Shown: positions 29,701 through 43,800 of the stretch, one piece after another | How positions within the stretch are numbered: the stretch's first letter is position 1 | Layout of the letters: each line of letters begins with the position of its first letter | Position numbers and translations under genes: made by a program | Notes under the pieces: model-generated | Told to the model about the DNA's origin: nothing | The model's input: only the letters and a program-made list of their open reading frames with translations | Databases searched by the model: none | Source: Ophthalmolycus amberensis | Taxonomy: Eukaryota; Chordata; Actinopteri; Perciformes; Zoarcidae | Length of the DNA stretch: 64,000 nt | NCBI GenBank assembly: GCA_024529925.1 | Contig: JAFEUB010001064.1 | Location: 416,001-480,000 of the forward strand | Direction of reading: 5' to 3'

Positions 29701-32700
29701 ACTTAACAAAGGCTGCACGTCCCACATCCACTCCTTCTATTCATCACACCTTTTACACGTGTATAATATTCACAGGCAAATATTTAGCAGTTTCCTGCCT
29801 TTTTTTCGTCACCCCCCCGGTACACAGGCCTTTATTCAGCTCGCGTTTCACTCACATGTAACCATGGATAGTTTACTGAATGGGTCTACCGGACACAGGC
29901 CGCGAGGCCCCGCTCCAGATTCTCTCTTCAATTTTCTTGTTGGAAAGTCGATCAACTACACGAGACGCGAAGCGTCCTGTTGTGTCTTTCAGTCCGGAGT
30001 CTGGCTCTCCTGTAGGAGGGCTGAGGGCCGTTGTCTCATGGTCATGACTGAATGTAAATGCGACCTGACTACTGATACTACTACTGCTCTTCATTTCTTT
30101 TCAAGTTACAACTCACGAACAGTTTGTGTCTAAATAACAGTTTCATATGTAAACCACGTTCAATGAATTTGAAGTGATGCCCACGACAGTCATTTATAAA
30201 TGCATAACGTCATAGTTACGTATGATTGTCTGAATTCCAGGTAGCTGGTTCCCAACCTCTCTGACTTTGACCTTCATAGCGAAGCAATGACCACACAGTC
30301 GCAGGTTGCAGATGTCTCAGCTGTGACTAGTTTACCTGAGAGTTTTGGTTTTAGGCAACAATATTTTTCCCTTTTGTTTCTCTCGCTAGCGGGGCTTCTT
30401 CGTTTGGAAACCTCTGGGAGTAAGAATTATTGTATTAGAATCATTTCTACAACACTATGGACTGGGACCACAATCAATTGATAGTATGTTTAAGTGACTG
30501 TTCACATGATTTACATTTTGTTACTGAACTAATACATTTCCATCCACTTGTGTCCGTTTCAGCTGGAGGAGTCTGAGTTCACCTGCGCGGCTGCAGTTAA
30601 AGCTCGCAAGTCCATGGAGGTGGAGATTGAAGATCTGCACGTTCAGATGGAGGACATCTCCAAAACAAAACAGGTGGTCAGTACAGCTCTCTGGATCCTC
30701 ATCTCGGTCTTTCAAAGCACTTTCCTGCAGTAACAACCACAGGTGGCATTTTGATCTCAGGTATGAGTACTCGTACTGCAGCAAGTTGTTGTGAAATAGG
30801 AGGGAAAGGATCATCAGTGGTGAGGACTTAGTTGTGTCTTTGAGGCTTTTAGAAGGCTGCACCATCTGTGGTGGTAGCAGGACAGCAGTAGGTCTGTCAA
30901 AGAATTGCCTTTAGCCAGAGATAAGGGGTTAGAGCCCCGCCCCCCTGTTCTTCATTTTCCCTGCAAAAACATACACTTCATCTTTTTCTCTTCGGTTTTA
31001 CTTCTTTTTTCTTTTCTTTGTATCTCAGCCTCTCCCAATCTTTTTTGACCTTTTATATTTTTCTTTCCTTTTTGCATGACTTTTCTCACTTCATGCCTTG
31101 TTCCCATGGCGATCTGGTTCCACATGTCAGTCAAACTGCCTTCTTTCCTACTTTTCCCCCACATTTCTCCGAGTATTCATTTACCTTGAATCTTACTCTC
31201 TGTAATCTCTTTTTGCTTTCTCTCTTCATCGTTAAAAAGCAATTACTGAATTTTACTGAAAGGTTTGCCTGCATGTTTAGGAAGGTGAATATTGTCCACA
31301 GTGAAGTGAAGGGTAAAGATAATTGAGTTGACACAGCTGCAGGTCAGCAGGAATGGATGGATAGAGGAGGCTGTTCCCTCCATTGCATTTGTTTGTCATG
31401 TTTTTCTTGTACCCTCTAACAGAAAGATGTAGCACATGAGGATGTGCACATACTGAAAATGTTACTGTCAGCTCTTTTCTAAAAGTGTTTTTAAATGAAC
31501 TGGGGAACAACTAGCTGCTCCTAGAATGTCCTACATATGAGCAGCATTATGCCACCAGAATACATTACACTACTGTACATTACATTACACTACTGTACAT
31601 TACATTACAGTCGTTTAGCAGACGCTTTTATCAATTTTGGGGTTAAGTGTCTTGCTCAAGGACACATCGACGCCTCTGATTGAAAGACGGCCCTGCTATC
31701 CACTTAGCCACAGTCGCCCGTAATTCTAGACCTTTTTGGTTTTTAACTACAATTCTAATCAATTGATGCATTTCATTTAAGAATAACTAAACCTCCAAAC
31801 CACTGTTTTTAAGCTGAAAACCAATGTATATGGGCATTTAGTAGTGTAGTTGACATTTTAGTGCAAATGGTAAATGGACTTGCATTTGCCCGTCTAGTCA
31901 TCAGACCATTCAAAGTATTTGAATTCTACTAATTGTGTTATAAATTGAAACCGGAACATTGTAATATAATTTTGCTATTGGCTGATCTGGAGCCATGTAT
32001 AAAACAGACATCTTTGAGAGAGGACTATTAGAGAAGAGTAGCAGTTACCCTTGAATTGCCTATGCTTTAGTCCTTTTACAGCACTCTTACCAACCATAAT
32101 CATAAGAAAAGTCGCCATGCTAGTGATTAGCGATTAGCATAGGCTAATTAAAAGGGTAACGGCAATCATGAACAAAAAGTTAAAAAGCATGAAGTCTGGC
32201 TACATGTTGAAATATAGTAGACCAAAGCAGCAGCTCATGTGGTGCATTTTATGACCCTTAACTAGAGCATGAAAGCATGATGGAATTAGCAAGCTAGCTA
32301 GCTAGCTAGCCAGCCACTTAGTGAGTGAAATTGAACAACTTAATGCTTCAACACACAGCGTGGGAAAGCACACTGCTACCACATGTTGTAATGTGTCAGA
32401 AAGGAGAGAAAGGGCGTGTGTGCTGTGATTGTTACGCTACAACGGTTATGGCAAATGAGCCGACGCTAGACGTGAGTTAAACTTAAGGCATACGTTAAGT
32501 GAGTATAAGACACGAGTCTCCCACTTCCATCCAAATAAAATCTCCACGCAGCTTATGGTCCTGCATTCTTTATTGTGAGGTTGTTTATTGGTCAAGCCAT
32601 GCATGGCTTCATCCCAGCTATCATTTTGGTTTTGTATCAGGCTGTTTGGAGAAGCTTAGCAAGTATTCCACGCAAATGCATCCTAAGGTTTTCCTCAAAA

Positions 32701-35700
32701 GACATGAACCATTTAGTAGAAGGTGAAAAGGATAAGATGAAGGTGTAACCTGCTGTTTGGTTTGCAATGGTGTGTTTGAGGACGACCTCTGCAGCAAACA
32801 TCCAGCCTGCTGGGGAAGTAAGAGGCTGCTACGATGACAGAAATGATTATTACATAAATGGAGGGTTTTGCAGCCACATCATGCATTGCAATTCAACCAA
32901 GATAAAAATCCTGCAAATAGCGTTTCTTTCAGAAGATTTGCCGTTTTTACCGTAATCCCGCCGTTCTATCGCCGTAATTGCAGTGTTTTGAGAAAATTGT
33001 CTCGCATGTTTTCGGCAGCTTAATTGTTTCACAGAGAGCCACGGCAACCTGAGAGGAAATACAAAACAAAGAGCAGAGCAACGTAGTTGGGTTGACAGCC
33101 TATTGGTAAATGTGTTAAATGAAAGTTTGATGCTTTTGACTGTCACGTTTTTTCTAGCGTCCATCACAAAATGTTCCCCACGCTGCAGAGTATGAGCTGC
33201 TGCCAAAGTTTTGATTAGCACTCCGTGAGGCCAACGGTGAATTTAATATGGGAAAGTGTGATGTGTAAATGAATTTGCCCCAGATTCCACGTGGATATTT
33301 TTAGTCACTGAAGTGCACCTTGATACGTCTCAGCAGTGGCTGGTTTTAATATAAATAGACGAGCAATAAATAACCTCATGATCCAAATCCTTATTTTGAA
33401 GCTGTCTTTTGATTCTGTGATTTGAGTTCATTCTTCTTCCTGAATGGACTGTTTCCTTAATCAGATAGATGCTACAGTGTGAGCTCGACCTGTCCCCGAC
33501 TCCTCAACTACTCGCTATGTGCAAACGGATTCATTAGCCTTTTCACATCGTCATCATTTATTAATCCATATCCCTGAACTAACAACCTCTCTCCCTCTTT
33601 TCTATATTATCCCAGTCACTGCAGAAATAGGATTACTTCAGCACAGTCCCTGCCCTCAGCTGAAGGTACGAGCCTCTAGTTGGATGTCTTGGTTATGACT
33701 GGGGCCTTATATAACCCCCGTTGGGCCCTGTGATAAGAGGGGCTGGAGGAAAAAGCTCTGCTGTGCATAGAGTGGCACACACACTAAGTCAAAGCACAGC
33801 TCCAGACTATAACTCTGATTTATAACTATTCATGGAGATGTGCAAGGGAAAGTGTAGATTAACTTTATAAATGTATACAATGTAAACACCAGTGTGCCTA
33901 GAAAATATCCCTCCAGTTTTATAGATTACCTAAAATCGATATATAATATAATATATTACTGTGTGATGGTACAGTGGCAAGAAGGTGTGATACTATATGC
34001 TTTTGAATTTATATAAATAATGATGGTAATAATAACTAGAAAAAGCATTTCCTGCTGAAAATGCGTTGGAATGCTGAAATCTGAAATTAATCTCAAAAAC
34101 ATTGCTGAAAATAGATATCCAATTTTTAAAAAATTTCAAAAAGCTTAATAATTCAAAAAGTTGAAAGATTACAAATATGAAGTTATATCACCCCTCTCCT
34201 GAAAGAGCTGAACATTTTGATATTCGAACTGTTTCTGTAGCTTAAAAGAATTCCAGCGGTAGTGATATTTGTTGTAGTAGTAGTAGAAGTTGTAGTAGAA
34301 GTATTATTAGCAGTATAAGTATTAGTAGCATTTGAATAAGTACTAGCTGTAGCAGTAGTGATATTTGTAGTAGCAGTAGTAGTAGAAGTTGTAGTCGAAG
34401 TATTAGTAATTAGAAGAAGTAGTAGAAGTAGTAGTATCAGTAGTCGTAGTAATAGCTGTAGTAGTGGTCGTAGTATTTTATATAACAGTAGTAGTAGTAG
34501 TAATAGTAAAGTCAGTTTTTGAAGTAGCAGTAGTAGTAGTACTAGTAGCAGTCGTACTAATAGCTGTAGTAGTATTAGTACTGGTTATTAGTACTGGTAG
34601 TAGCAGGAATAGCAGTATTAGCAGTTGTGGTATAAGTAATAATAGTAGTGGTAGTGGTAGTAATAGCAGTAGTGGTAGTAATAATATTTATGGTAGCAGT
34701 AATAGCAGTAGCAGTAGTAGTAATAGTAGCAACAGCAAAAGTTGAAGTAGTAGTAGTAGTAGTAGTAATACTAGAAATATTAGCAGTAGTAGTAGTTGTC
34801 GCAGCATTCGTAAGAGCATTCATTATTTCAACAAAAAAGCCTAATTTTGAGCTAAACGTTTAAATACAGTTAATCCATGAGGCTTTTATTTTGAAAGGGT
34901 GGGACAGGGTGGGGGAGGGAGGGGGAGAGGAGACATAATCATCATGTTTGACATACATAAACAGAGGTTATTAAATGACAGGCTTCATCACAAGCAGTTC
35001 AGTTAGAATTCACTCTCTGGGGCTTTTATTTTGAAATGGGGTGTGGGGGAGAAGGGGAGAGGAGACAGAATCATAATGTTAGATAAACACAAACAGGTTA
35101 TTAAATGACAGGCTCATCACAAGCATTTCAGTTAGGATTCATTCTGTGGGGCTTTTATTTTAAAATGGAGTGTGTGTGTGTGTGGGGGGGGGGGGTGGAG
35201 AAGGGGGGAAAGATATAGAAATGGAGTACCGTGTTCTGTGGAAGATGTTTTTGAAGCAAAATTTAACATTGGTCTCTATGGAGCAGAAAGTTGGTTTTCC
35301 TCTCAATTAACGGCTTCTGTGTCAAATGTGGAAATCTGTGGGATTCCACAGTAATTTTTCTACGACAAGGACAATATTAGCTACTTTTACATCCAGAAAT
35401 TATGCATGAAGAGTGAAGATTGTGGACACAGTGGCAAAACACAAATGTTTTTTTCACAAGAATCTCAAGCTGCTCTTCACTCTAGCGGTGACATCACGCA
35501 CTCTAAGCTCCGCAATACACACCCATTATAAAGTCAGAAAAGGGCTGAAAAATCATAAAAGTTAAATTGCTGCAGTTCAAAAAGTTTAAAAGATATCAAA
35601 AAGCTGAATCATGTGGCAATAGTTAAGGGTTTTCTCAACTTTCTAAAGTTGAAATGGTGTCTGTAGCTGAAAGTATGAGGAAGTTGAAGGATTTGAAAGT

Positions 35701-38700
35701 TGAAGAAGTTTAAGAGGATTTGAAAATATTCTCCATAGAGATCCCATTGAAAATAAAAATTGCAAAAAGCTTAATAATTCAAAAAGTTTAAAGGTTAGAA
35801 ATATGAAAAGTCATAGCACCCCTCTGGTGAAAGAGCTGACCATTTTAACAGTTGAACGGTTTCTGTAGCTTAAAATATGAAGGAGAAGAAGAGGTGGGAC
35901 GGAAGAAATAGAAGTTGAATAAAGATTCGAAGAACAATAGTTGGAATGCTTAACAGCATTCCAACAATTATACTATTACTCATGATAAATAATACATTTC
36001 TGCATATTCTAAAGACAAAAATGAATCACATATGTTCTATATCAAAAGGAATGGTGCACACTGTTTAATTTATGAATTAGTTTAATTTAATTTCAAGCCA
36101 AGACATCTGTTGTAGTCCAGACGTGGTCACATGTCTTGAAGCCTCGAGTTTTGCATGTTGCCATTCTTGTTTTTTGGAACCAGAAGTGAATACAAGAGGC
36201 CGGAGCTAAGTACAACTGAACAATGAATAAGACATTTAAAGGTGAGCAAAACATTACAATTCATTTTCATGAAGTGAAAACACACTGTGAAAGGGTTAAA
36301 TATTCAAGAGGAAAACACAGACAACTCCCAGACCGTGCAACACAGGGATAGCGACCTGTCAATCACTGTGTAGCCCCGCCCTAAGGCATCCGCTGCTTCA
36401 TGGTCTGTTTGACTCTAAATGGACCATAATGTACTAAATGAACATCATGCTGTATTGAAGAAGACTTGAAACTAGAAAATGCATTTCCTGCTGAAAATGC
36501 TTTGGAATGCTGAAAGCTGAAATTAATTGTGAAAAAATTGCTGAAAATTAAGAAATGGGAGACTATCTGTCTGAAAAATGTTGAAGCCCGAAAGCATTTA
36601 AACTGCACTGCTGAAAAACCTTCTCGTTGAAATGTCTAACTATGGTGTCTGTAGCTGAAAGTATGAGGAAGAAGAAGGCTTTGAAAGTTGAAGAAGTATA
36701 ACAGGATTTGAAGATTTTCTCCATAGAGATCCCATTCAAAAGAAAATTGCAAAAAGCTTAATTCAAAAAGTTTAAAGATTACAAATATGAAAAGTCAAAG
36801 CACCCCTCTCCTGAAAGAGCTGAACATTTTGATATTTGAACAATTTCTGTAGCTTAAACAAATTTCAGAAGTAGTGATATTTGTAGTAATAGTAGTAGAA
36901 GTTGAAGTTGAAGTAGAAGTATTATTAGTAGTATAAGTATTAGTAGCATTAGAATAAGTAGTAGTAGTAGCAGTAGTGATATTTGTAATAGTAGTAGTAG
37001 AAGTCGTAGTTGTAGTAGAAGTATCATTCGTAGTAGAAGTATTAGTATTTAGAAGAAGTATTAGTATTTAGAAGAAGTAGTAGCCTAGTATCAGTAGTAG
37101 TAGTAATAGCTGTAGTAGTGGTCGTAGTATTTAATATAACAGTAGTAGTAGTAAAAGTAATGGCAGTATTTGAAGTAGCAGTAGTAGTCGTACTAGTAGC
37201 AGTCGTACTAATAGCTGTAGTAGTATTAGTACTGGTAGTAGCATGAATAGCAGTAGTAGCAGTTGTAGTATAAGTAATAGTAGTAGTGGTAGTAATAGCA
37301 GTAGTGGTAGTAATAATATTGATGGTAGCAGTAATAGCACTAGTAATAGTAGCAACAGCAAAAGTTGTAGTAGAAGTAGTAGCAGCAGTAGTAGTAGTAA
37401 TACTAGGAATATTAGCAGCAGTAGTAGTTGTCGCAGTATTTGTAAGAGCATTCATTATTTCAACAAAAAAGCCTAATTTTGAGCTTAATGTTTACATACA
37501 GTTAATCCATGGGGCTTTTATTTTGAAAGGGTGGTGCTGGGTGGGGGAGGGAGGGGGAGAGGAGACATAATCATAATGTTTGACACACATAAACAGAGGT
37601 TATTAAATGACAGGCTTCATCACAAGCAGTTCAGTTAGAATTCACTCTCTGGGGCTTTTATTTTGAAATGGGGTGTGTGTGTGGGGGGGGGGGGATGGGT
37701 GGAGGAGGGGGGAAAGACCTCTAAAGATCCCTAAGACCTGAATGACTGTATGAGAGAGACACACAGAGAGAGAGAGGGAGAGGAGTGTATGTGCGCATGT
37801 GTCTGTGAGTCTGTGTGTTTATCAACATCACTAATTGGCTCAATCGCGAACACCTGTGTGCCTGAAGCCATTTGAAAATATTCTCCATAGAGATCCCATT
37901 GAAAATAAAAAGCTTAAAGGTTAGAAATATGAAAAGTCATAGCAGACCTCTGGTGAAAGAGCTGAACATTTTGATAGTTGAACGGTTTCTGTAGCTTAAA
38001 ATATGAAGGAGAAGAAGAGGTGCGACGGAAGAAATAGAAGAAGTTGAATAAAGATTCGAAGAACAATAGTTGTTCTACAATAGTTTATTGTTGGAATGCT
38101 TAACAGCATTCCAACAACTAGAGATTGAGACCATAAACTCATGTTTACAGTGTTTACTGAGGGAATAAATCAAGAGAGAAGTAGTCATTTTCTCATAGAC
38201 TTCTATACAACCAGAGGAGTCGCCCCCTGGTGGTCACTAGAGAGGATGCAGCTTTGTTACCACCATGACAAACAGAAATTTTAGTTATTTCCAGAAAATG
38301 TTCTCGTTTTAATGAGATATTTTCAACGATATTTAATTTTTTATTGCTACATATCAAATTATTCCATTTTGACAGTAAAAAGAAAAGTAATCTCATTTTT
38401 ATCACAAAACCTTCCGTCATCCGTCTCTCAGTTTATACAGTGAAGTCTTGTTCCAACGTAAAAAGGTTAGATCAAGAACCTGAGCTATTATTCTACTTGT
38501 GTCATGGTAGCCGCAAGAAGCTGCTGCTGTTCCACTGTTCTACTATTGTAGAGAAATGGGATTCTTCAACAGGACTGGTATAAAATGTGCTATTTGTATC
38601 AATGTTTGTGTTCAGCTAGTAGATGTGAGATGCTTTTGGCCTTGCTTCTGCAGTGTGTGTGATCTTTGTCCGTACATTTTATTAGGGATCCTTTTTGATG

Positions 38701-39522
38701 GTTATCCAGTCATTTTCCTGAAGCGTGATTGTTTTCTTCCACTGGCAGCATTGCACACAATTGCACATGCATGTTATTTGAGTACTGCTGCCCGGTGGGT
38801 TTGCTAATACACAAAGACATGTACTATATCACCTTTGACTTTTAACTGTGCACAGTGTCATGACTGTAGATCTGAGTTTATTCTGAGCTGTACATTTAGT
38901 GATTAGCAGCTCTTGTTGAGGTTATGGTAAATGATATTGTTCTCTACTTAAAGCTTTTCTAACTTTGTGATGATGTCACATTTTATGCTTGATAGATGTT
39001 ACTGTTCACAATCATCTGTAGACTTTCTCAAATGATAAACATTTGATTCATAGAGCAGAAAGAATGAAGAGCTTGTGTGAAGCACGGATCCTGTTTGTGG
39101 GATGTCTTCTCTGTTGTTGGTTGGGGAACTAGCTGCCACTTCATGTCTAATGCGCTCTCACACAGCTGGGCTGATCTATTTACGAATCTCTTTGTTTTTC
39201 TTGGTGTCCTTCAGCTGGAGGAGCAGCTGAGTCGTCTGCAGAGAGAGAAGAATGACCTGCAGTCCAGGATGGAGGAGGACCAGGAGGACCTGAACGAGCT
39301 GATGAAGAAGCACAAGGCTGCTGTGGCTCAGGTCCGCTGTTCTCCTCTTCATCTGTCATAGAATAACATTAGCACCTGCAAATTACATTAGCCAATTAAT
39401 GCTTCCATTTCTTTAGGCAGCTGTATTATTTAAATCATTCATTGATCACGTTTTAAAGTGGAATTATGAAAAGGAATATTTATTACAAATATCATTTTAA
39501 AAAGGCTTTTGTCTTTTGTTTT

Positions 39523-39559
<37 letters not shown>

Positions 39560-40797
39560 GTAAACTTTATTTATCCCCAGGGGGAAATTCGTTTGTAGCA
39601 GCAGCAATTTACAGAGTAAAATATAACATATGGAATGCACAATATCTACAGTACAATAAAATAACAGAGCAGATATTGAATTGAAGGAATAGATTAATAA
39701 AAAATAAAAAATAAGCTAGAATAGAAAATAGAAATGCACAGTATATACCATGAAAATAGTGGTATTAATTAAATAAAATTAGCAACTAGTAAACTAAACT
39801 AAACTAAACAACCTGGACAGTAGAGCCAGGATCACCAACAACAAGCAACAGCCGTGTAGCGTTGTAGTCATGTGAAGGACGACGGTCTGGCCCGAGGTGT
39901 TTTATTATAAAGTCTAATGGCAGTGGGCAGGAATGTTTTTCTGAATCTGTCCTTGTGACAGCGGAGCTGGATCAGTCTGTTGGAGAAAGTGCTCCTCTGT
40001 CCCTGCAGGAGGTGATGGAGAGGGTGGTCCTGGTTATCCAATATGGATAATAGTTTCTTCAGTGTCCTCCTCTCCACCACCTCTTCCAGATTGTCTTGTT
40101 TGCAGCCAATGATGGAGCCAATGATGGAGCTTTCTAATGTGTCTGTCTGTTATATTCCATCTCACAATGAATTGGTTCCTTACTTCTACCTACATTTAAA
40201 CTTCCAGCCATTTCATGACTGCTTAATATAAAGACCTACAAATGGAATGGAGCTCAACCCACAGAGCAGCCACTGGATTGGCCAATTCAAACTCATACAC
40301 ACAAGCAACGAAGCAGCTGCTTGAACACCTTGAACTACATCTGAAACCAAGCTCAAGCAACACCAAACATTTTTGGAGACTGAAATCAATAGTATAATAA
40401 CAAAATGATGATATAATTTACTGACTCAAACAGGATTTAGAGTTAAGTTAGGCCTTTAATGCAAATGAAATAATCACTTATCAATGTCTCATCCGTGTTC
40501 ATGCATGTGTGTCCTCAAGCACATGCACGAGATCAACTAAACGGAGACTCACTCATAGAAAAACAGCACATCGATGCAGTTATACAAGCTGTCACTCAAC
40601 AGAGAACCTTTAAGTGATTCCCATAAACACCCAGTGATCAGTTCTACAGCTGATACTGTATGTCAGCAATACAACTCAATCATCCATCATCAAACAGATG
40701 GAGGAAGTTGACTGGCTGGTGTATGATTTTTAATAAAAAGCAAAGATTTGCCCAACATATCAGAGAGCTGATACGTCAACATTGCCCTAACACACAG

Positions 40798-40831
<34 letters not shown>

Positions 40832-43800
40832 TCACACACACACAGGTTCCACAAATCATGTCAAAAAGCATCCCAAGTTCTTTTTAATAAGCTCTAATCC
40901 CTGTATCAAGCTTTACATGGAATTGATTTAACGCCGTTCATCGCTGCCGATTGAGACATTTTTAAAAAGCGGTGGTGTTTGTCGAGCTCCCATTAGTATG
41001 AATGTAGCTGTACATGCAGATGAACAGCGAGGGGAAATGAAAGTGCTTCCTTTCCACTGCTGATGGAATAATGAGTGATGTGCTTCCACCGGCTCCAAAT
41101 GAATTCATCCTTCCTGTCTGAAGTGAAGCGGCTGAATTCCCGGTGGGAGCGGCTGTAGCAGAGCACTTCATCTACGATGAAGAAGAGCTCAGATGTTTCA
41201 CACAGGTCACTCTGAAATGAGATTCATTGATATGCTTTCACCTGATTTATTTGTCTCTGTAATATCACTGTGATGTCATTGTGTTTAACGGGCTCTTTTT
41301 TTTGAGTTGATGATTTAGATTTTGTTTTGGGGGATTTTAGCTGCATACATAGTCTGCATACTGTATAATTGATATACTTCTGATGATTTATTCATCCATC
41401 ATATGGAATAAAAGAAAAACATGTCGAATATCCACCTAATGTATCATGCTTCTCTGACTTTGCTTCTCTCGTGTGTTTCTGTGGTTTCAGTCGGCCCAGA
41501 ACCTGGCTCAGATCAGTGACCTGCAAGCCCAGCTGGAGGAGGCCCTCAAGGAGAAGCAGGAGGTTCAGGAGAAGGTAGATGCTGGTCCCCTGCTCTCAAC
41601 ATACCACTGATGTGACAAGGACATACAGTTAACATCTATATTCCATTTAGAATCACAGTTAAACAGGCAGAGAGAGATGTGACGGTGTGAAAACTGTCAG
41701 CTTTAAAAAGTATTGGTCGGACCAGAGGAGGGGACCAGCAGGACGAGTGAACTGGAATCCTGCCCTGAATTCATTTCACATACATGAAGGGCTCAGTAAC
41801 CAATTAGAAAATAGACTTTATAAGTTGATTCTATCAAATGCAGCAGTGATCTCCCATCCTGCTTGGTCCCTTACCAACTCAACTGACCACATAAATACCA
41901 GAAGGATCATAAAAGAGGGACGTTCGACTGAAATCGATTTTTTTTCAAAGCAAGTGAGATATTTAAGTATTTGTGCTTGTTGGTGATGAGGGAACAACTG
42001 TAATGAGGGGCTGTAAGAAAGCACCAGCATCATCAGTAACTTAGCAGGACTGAGACAGCAGGTCTCAGCTGGGCTCAGCTCTCCTCAGAGGAGCTCCTGT
42101 GTGGGAGGAAGATGATGGAGAGCTGTGTTTGATAAGTGGATTGAGTCCGCATGCTGTCCACACTCACTGAGATCTGAACTCGATGTGAGCCAGATCCAAT
42201 CTGGTAGCATACAGACTTATCAGTTAATGCCTTCTAGCATGATCAGATGACCATTGTCTATGACTAGCTCTGGCTTTTAGATACTTTCATCCAAAGACTT
42301 ACCTTTCAAAGCAGCATCACCACTGAAACTCAGAGGTTCAAGAACAGGACCGCTTTATTTTACCTGTCACTTTGAGCTTGTGTTACTTTTCAACCTAGAA
42401 AGACAATCATTTGCTGGTTCCAGCTCCACAAACGTAAAGAGTTGCTACTTTCCTCCCTTTTCATGATCGTACACGAACTGTTTTTGGGTTTTGGTTTTGA
42501 CTCAAACAGTCTAAGTATGTTGATTGGCCTCTGGGAAAGTGAGATGGGTGTTTTTCATGGTTTACAGATAGATAATATTATTTTTTGCCAAAAGAGCTTG
42601 TGCCGGCCTTATGTTACGACACTTTGAGTCTCATAATGCAGGTCCTCCCCCTGCTGTCGGGTCCAGAAGAGAATCGCATGTACAAAGTTAAAAGCATGAA
42701 TGTGCAGCGCTGCATCGGACACCTTGCTTTGCCTTTGCGCTGGTCTCTAACAAATACAACCCTTGATGTGTCATTCAAGCAGGATTGCCACTGCAATATG
42801 TGACACATGGCCAACTTGGTGTCCCAACTCAGACAGGCAATAATGCTGAACATGCTATTGCTGTCATCCTCGTAATGACTGCAGCTGCATGAATCTTTTT
42901 CTCCATCCGACACAGCTGTACCTGCCAAGTCAAAGATTTGATTAGACCCCCCCCCCCCCCCCCATCTGTACTGTACAAGGACTATGATGTCCTCTTATGA
43001 CCCAAGGTCATAGGTTTTGCCTGGACCGGTTCTTTGAGGCTTATGTACTGATGACCTGATGTACCAAATCTAAACAAAGTTTGAAATATTTAAAATTCAT
43101 CTAATGCTCTACTTTGTGCTTCTCTTGGTTCATGAAGCAAATGCAGCAGGGGTGAGAGCGCACAGTTTAGTTGGACGTTTTGCGTCAATGATCAGTTTGT
43201 CATAAGCTCAAGTCACAAGTATCAACAGCTGTTTGGAGTTTAGTGTTATCTGCATAGTTATGAACATTGATGCTTACAAATGATGACAGTGGTAACATGT
43301 AAAGACTGAAGAGTCGTGCAGCACTCTCCATGGAGTGTCTCCTCTTTGTGATGAAAAGCTTTGCATTCAGACAATAAGCTGTGTTTTTATTCTGGCCATA
43401 AGTATAGTGACTTAAATGTGTGTATGTTTGTGTCGTAGATGCAAGCCCTCCAGAGCCAGCTGGAGTTCCAGGAGCAGTCCATGGTGGAGAAATCCCTCGT
43501 CAGCCGGCAGGAGGCCAAGATCCGCGAGCTGGAGACCAAGCTAGAGTTTGAGAAGACCCAGGTCAAACGCCTGGAGGTGAGAGCTTCAGACAGGTGGAGG
43601 AGTGTGGTGTTAGAAGGAGCTGCAGCATGTGGAAAACATGCGAAGAGGTGGGAGGGTGAGGTTAGAGAAAGGTCATGATAACATGAACATACATGGCAGC
43701 ACATCTCCACAACACTTCAGACGACTGCCAGTTAGCTTTACTTTGTCCTCCAGCATTTGTTGTCACTTTCAAATTATTTTCTGACTTTGCCTGAGACAAA

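Noticed and set aside
29552..30133. 193-codon open frame in an intron
   Set aside because: No domain, no splice context and biased composition; noted as unexplained sequence only.
34464..37570. Val-rich, Ser-rich and Thr-rich frames
   Set aside because: Products of imperfect GTA triplet arrays in all frames.
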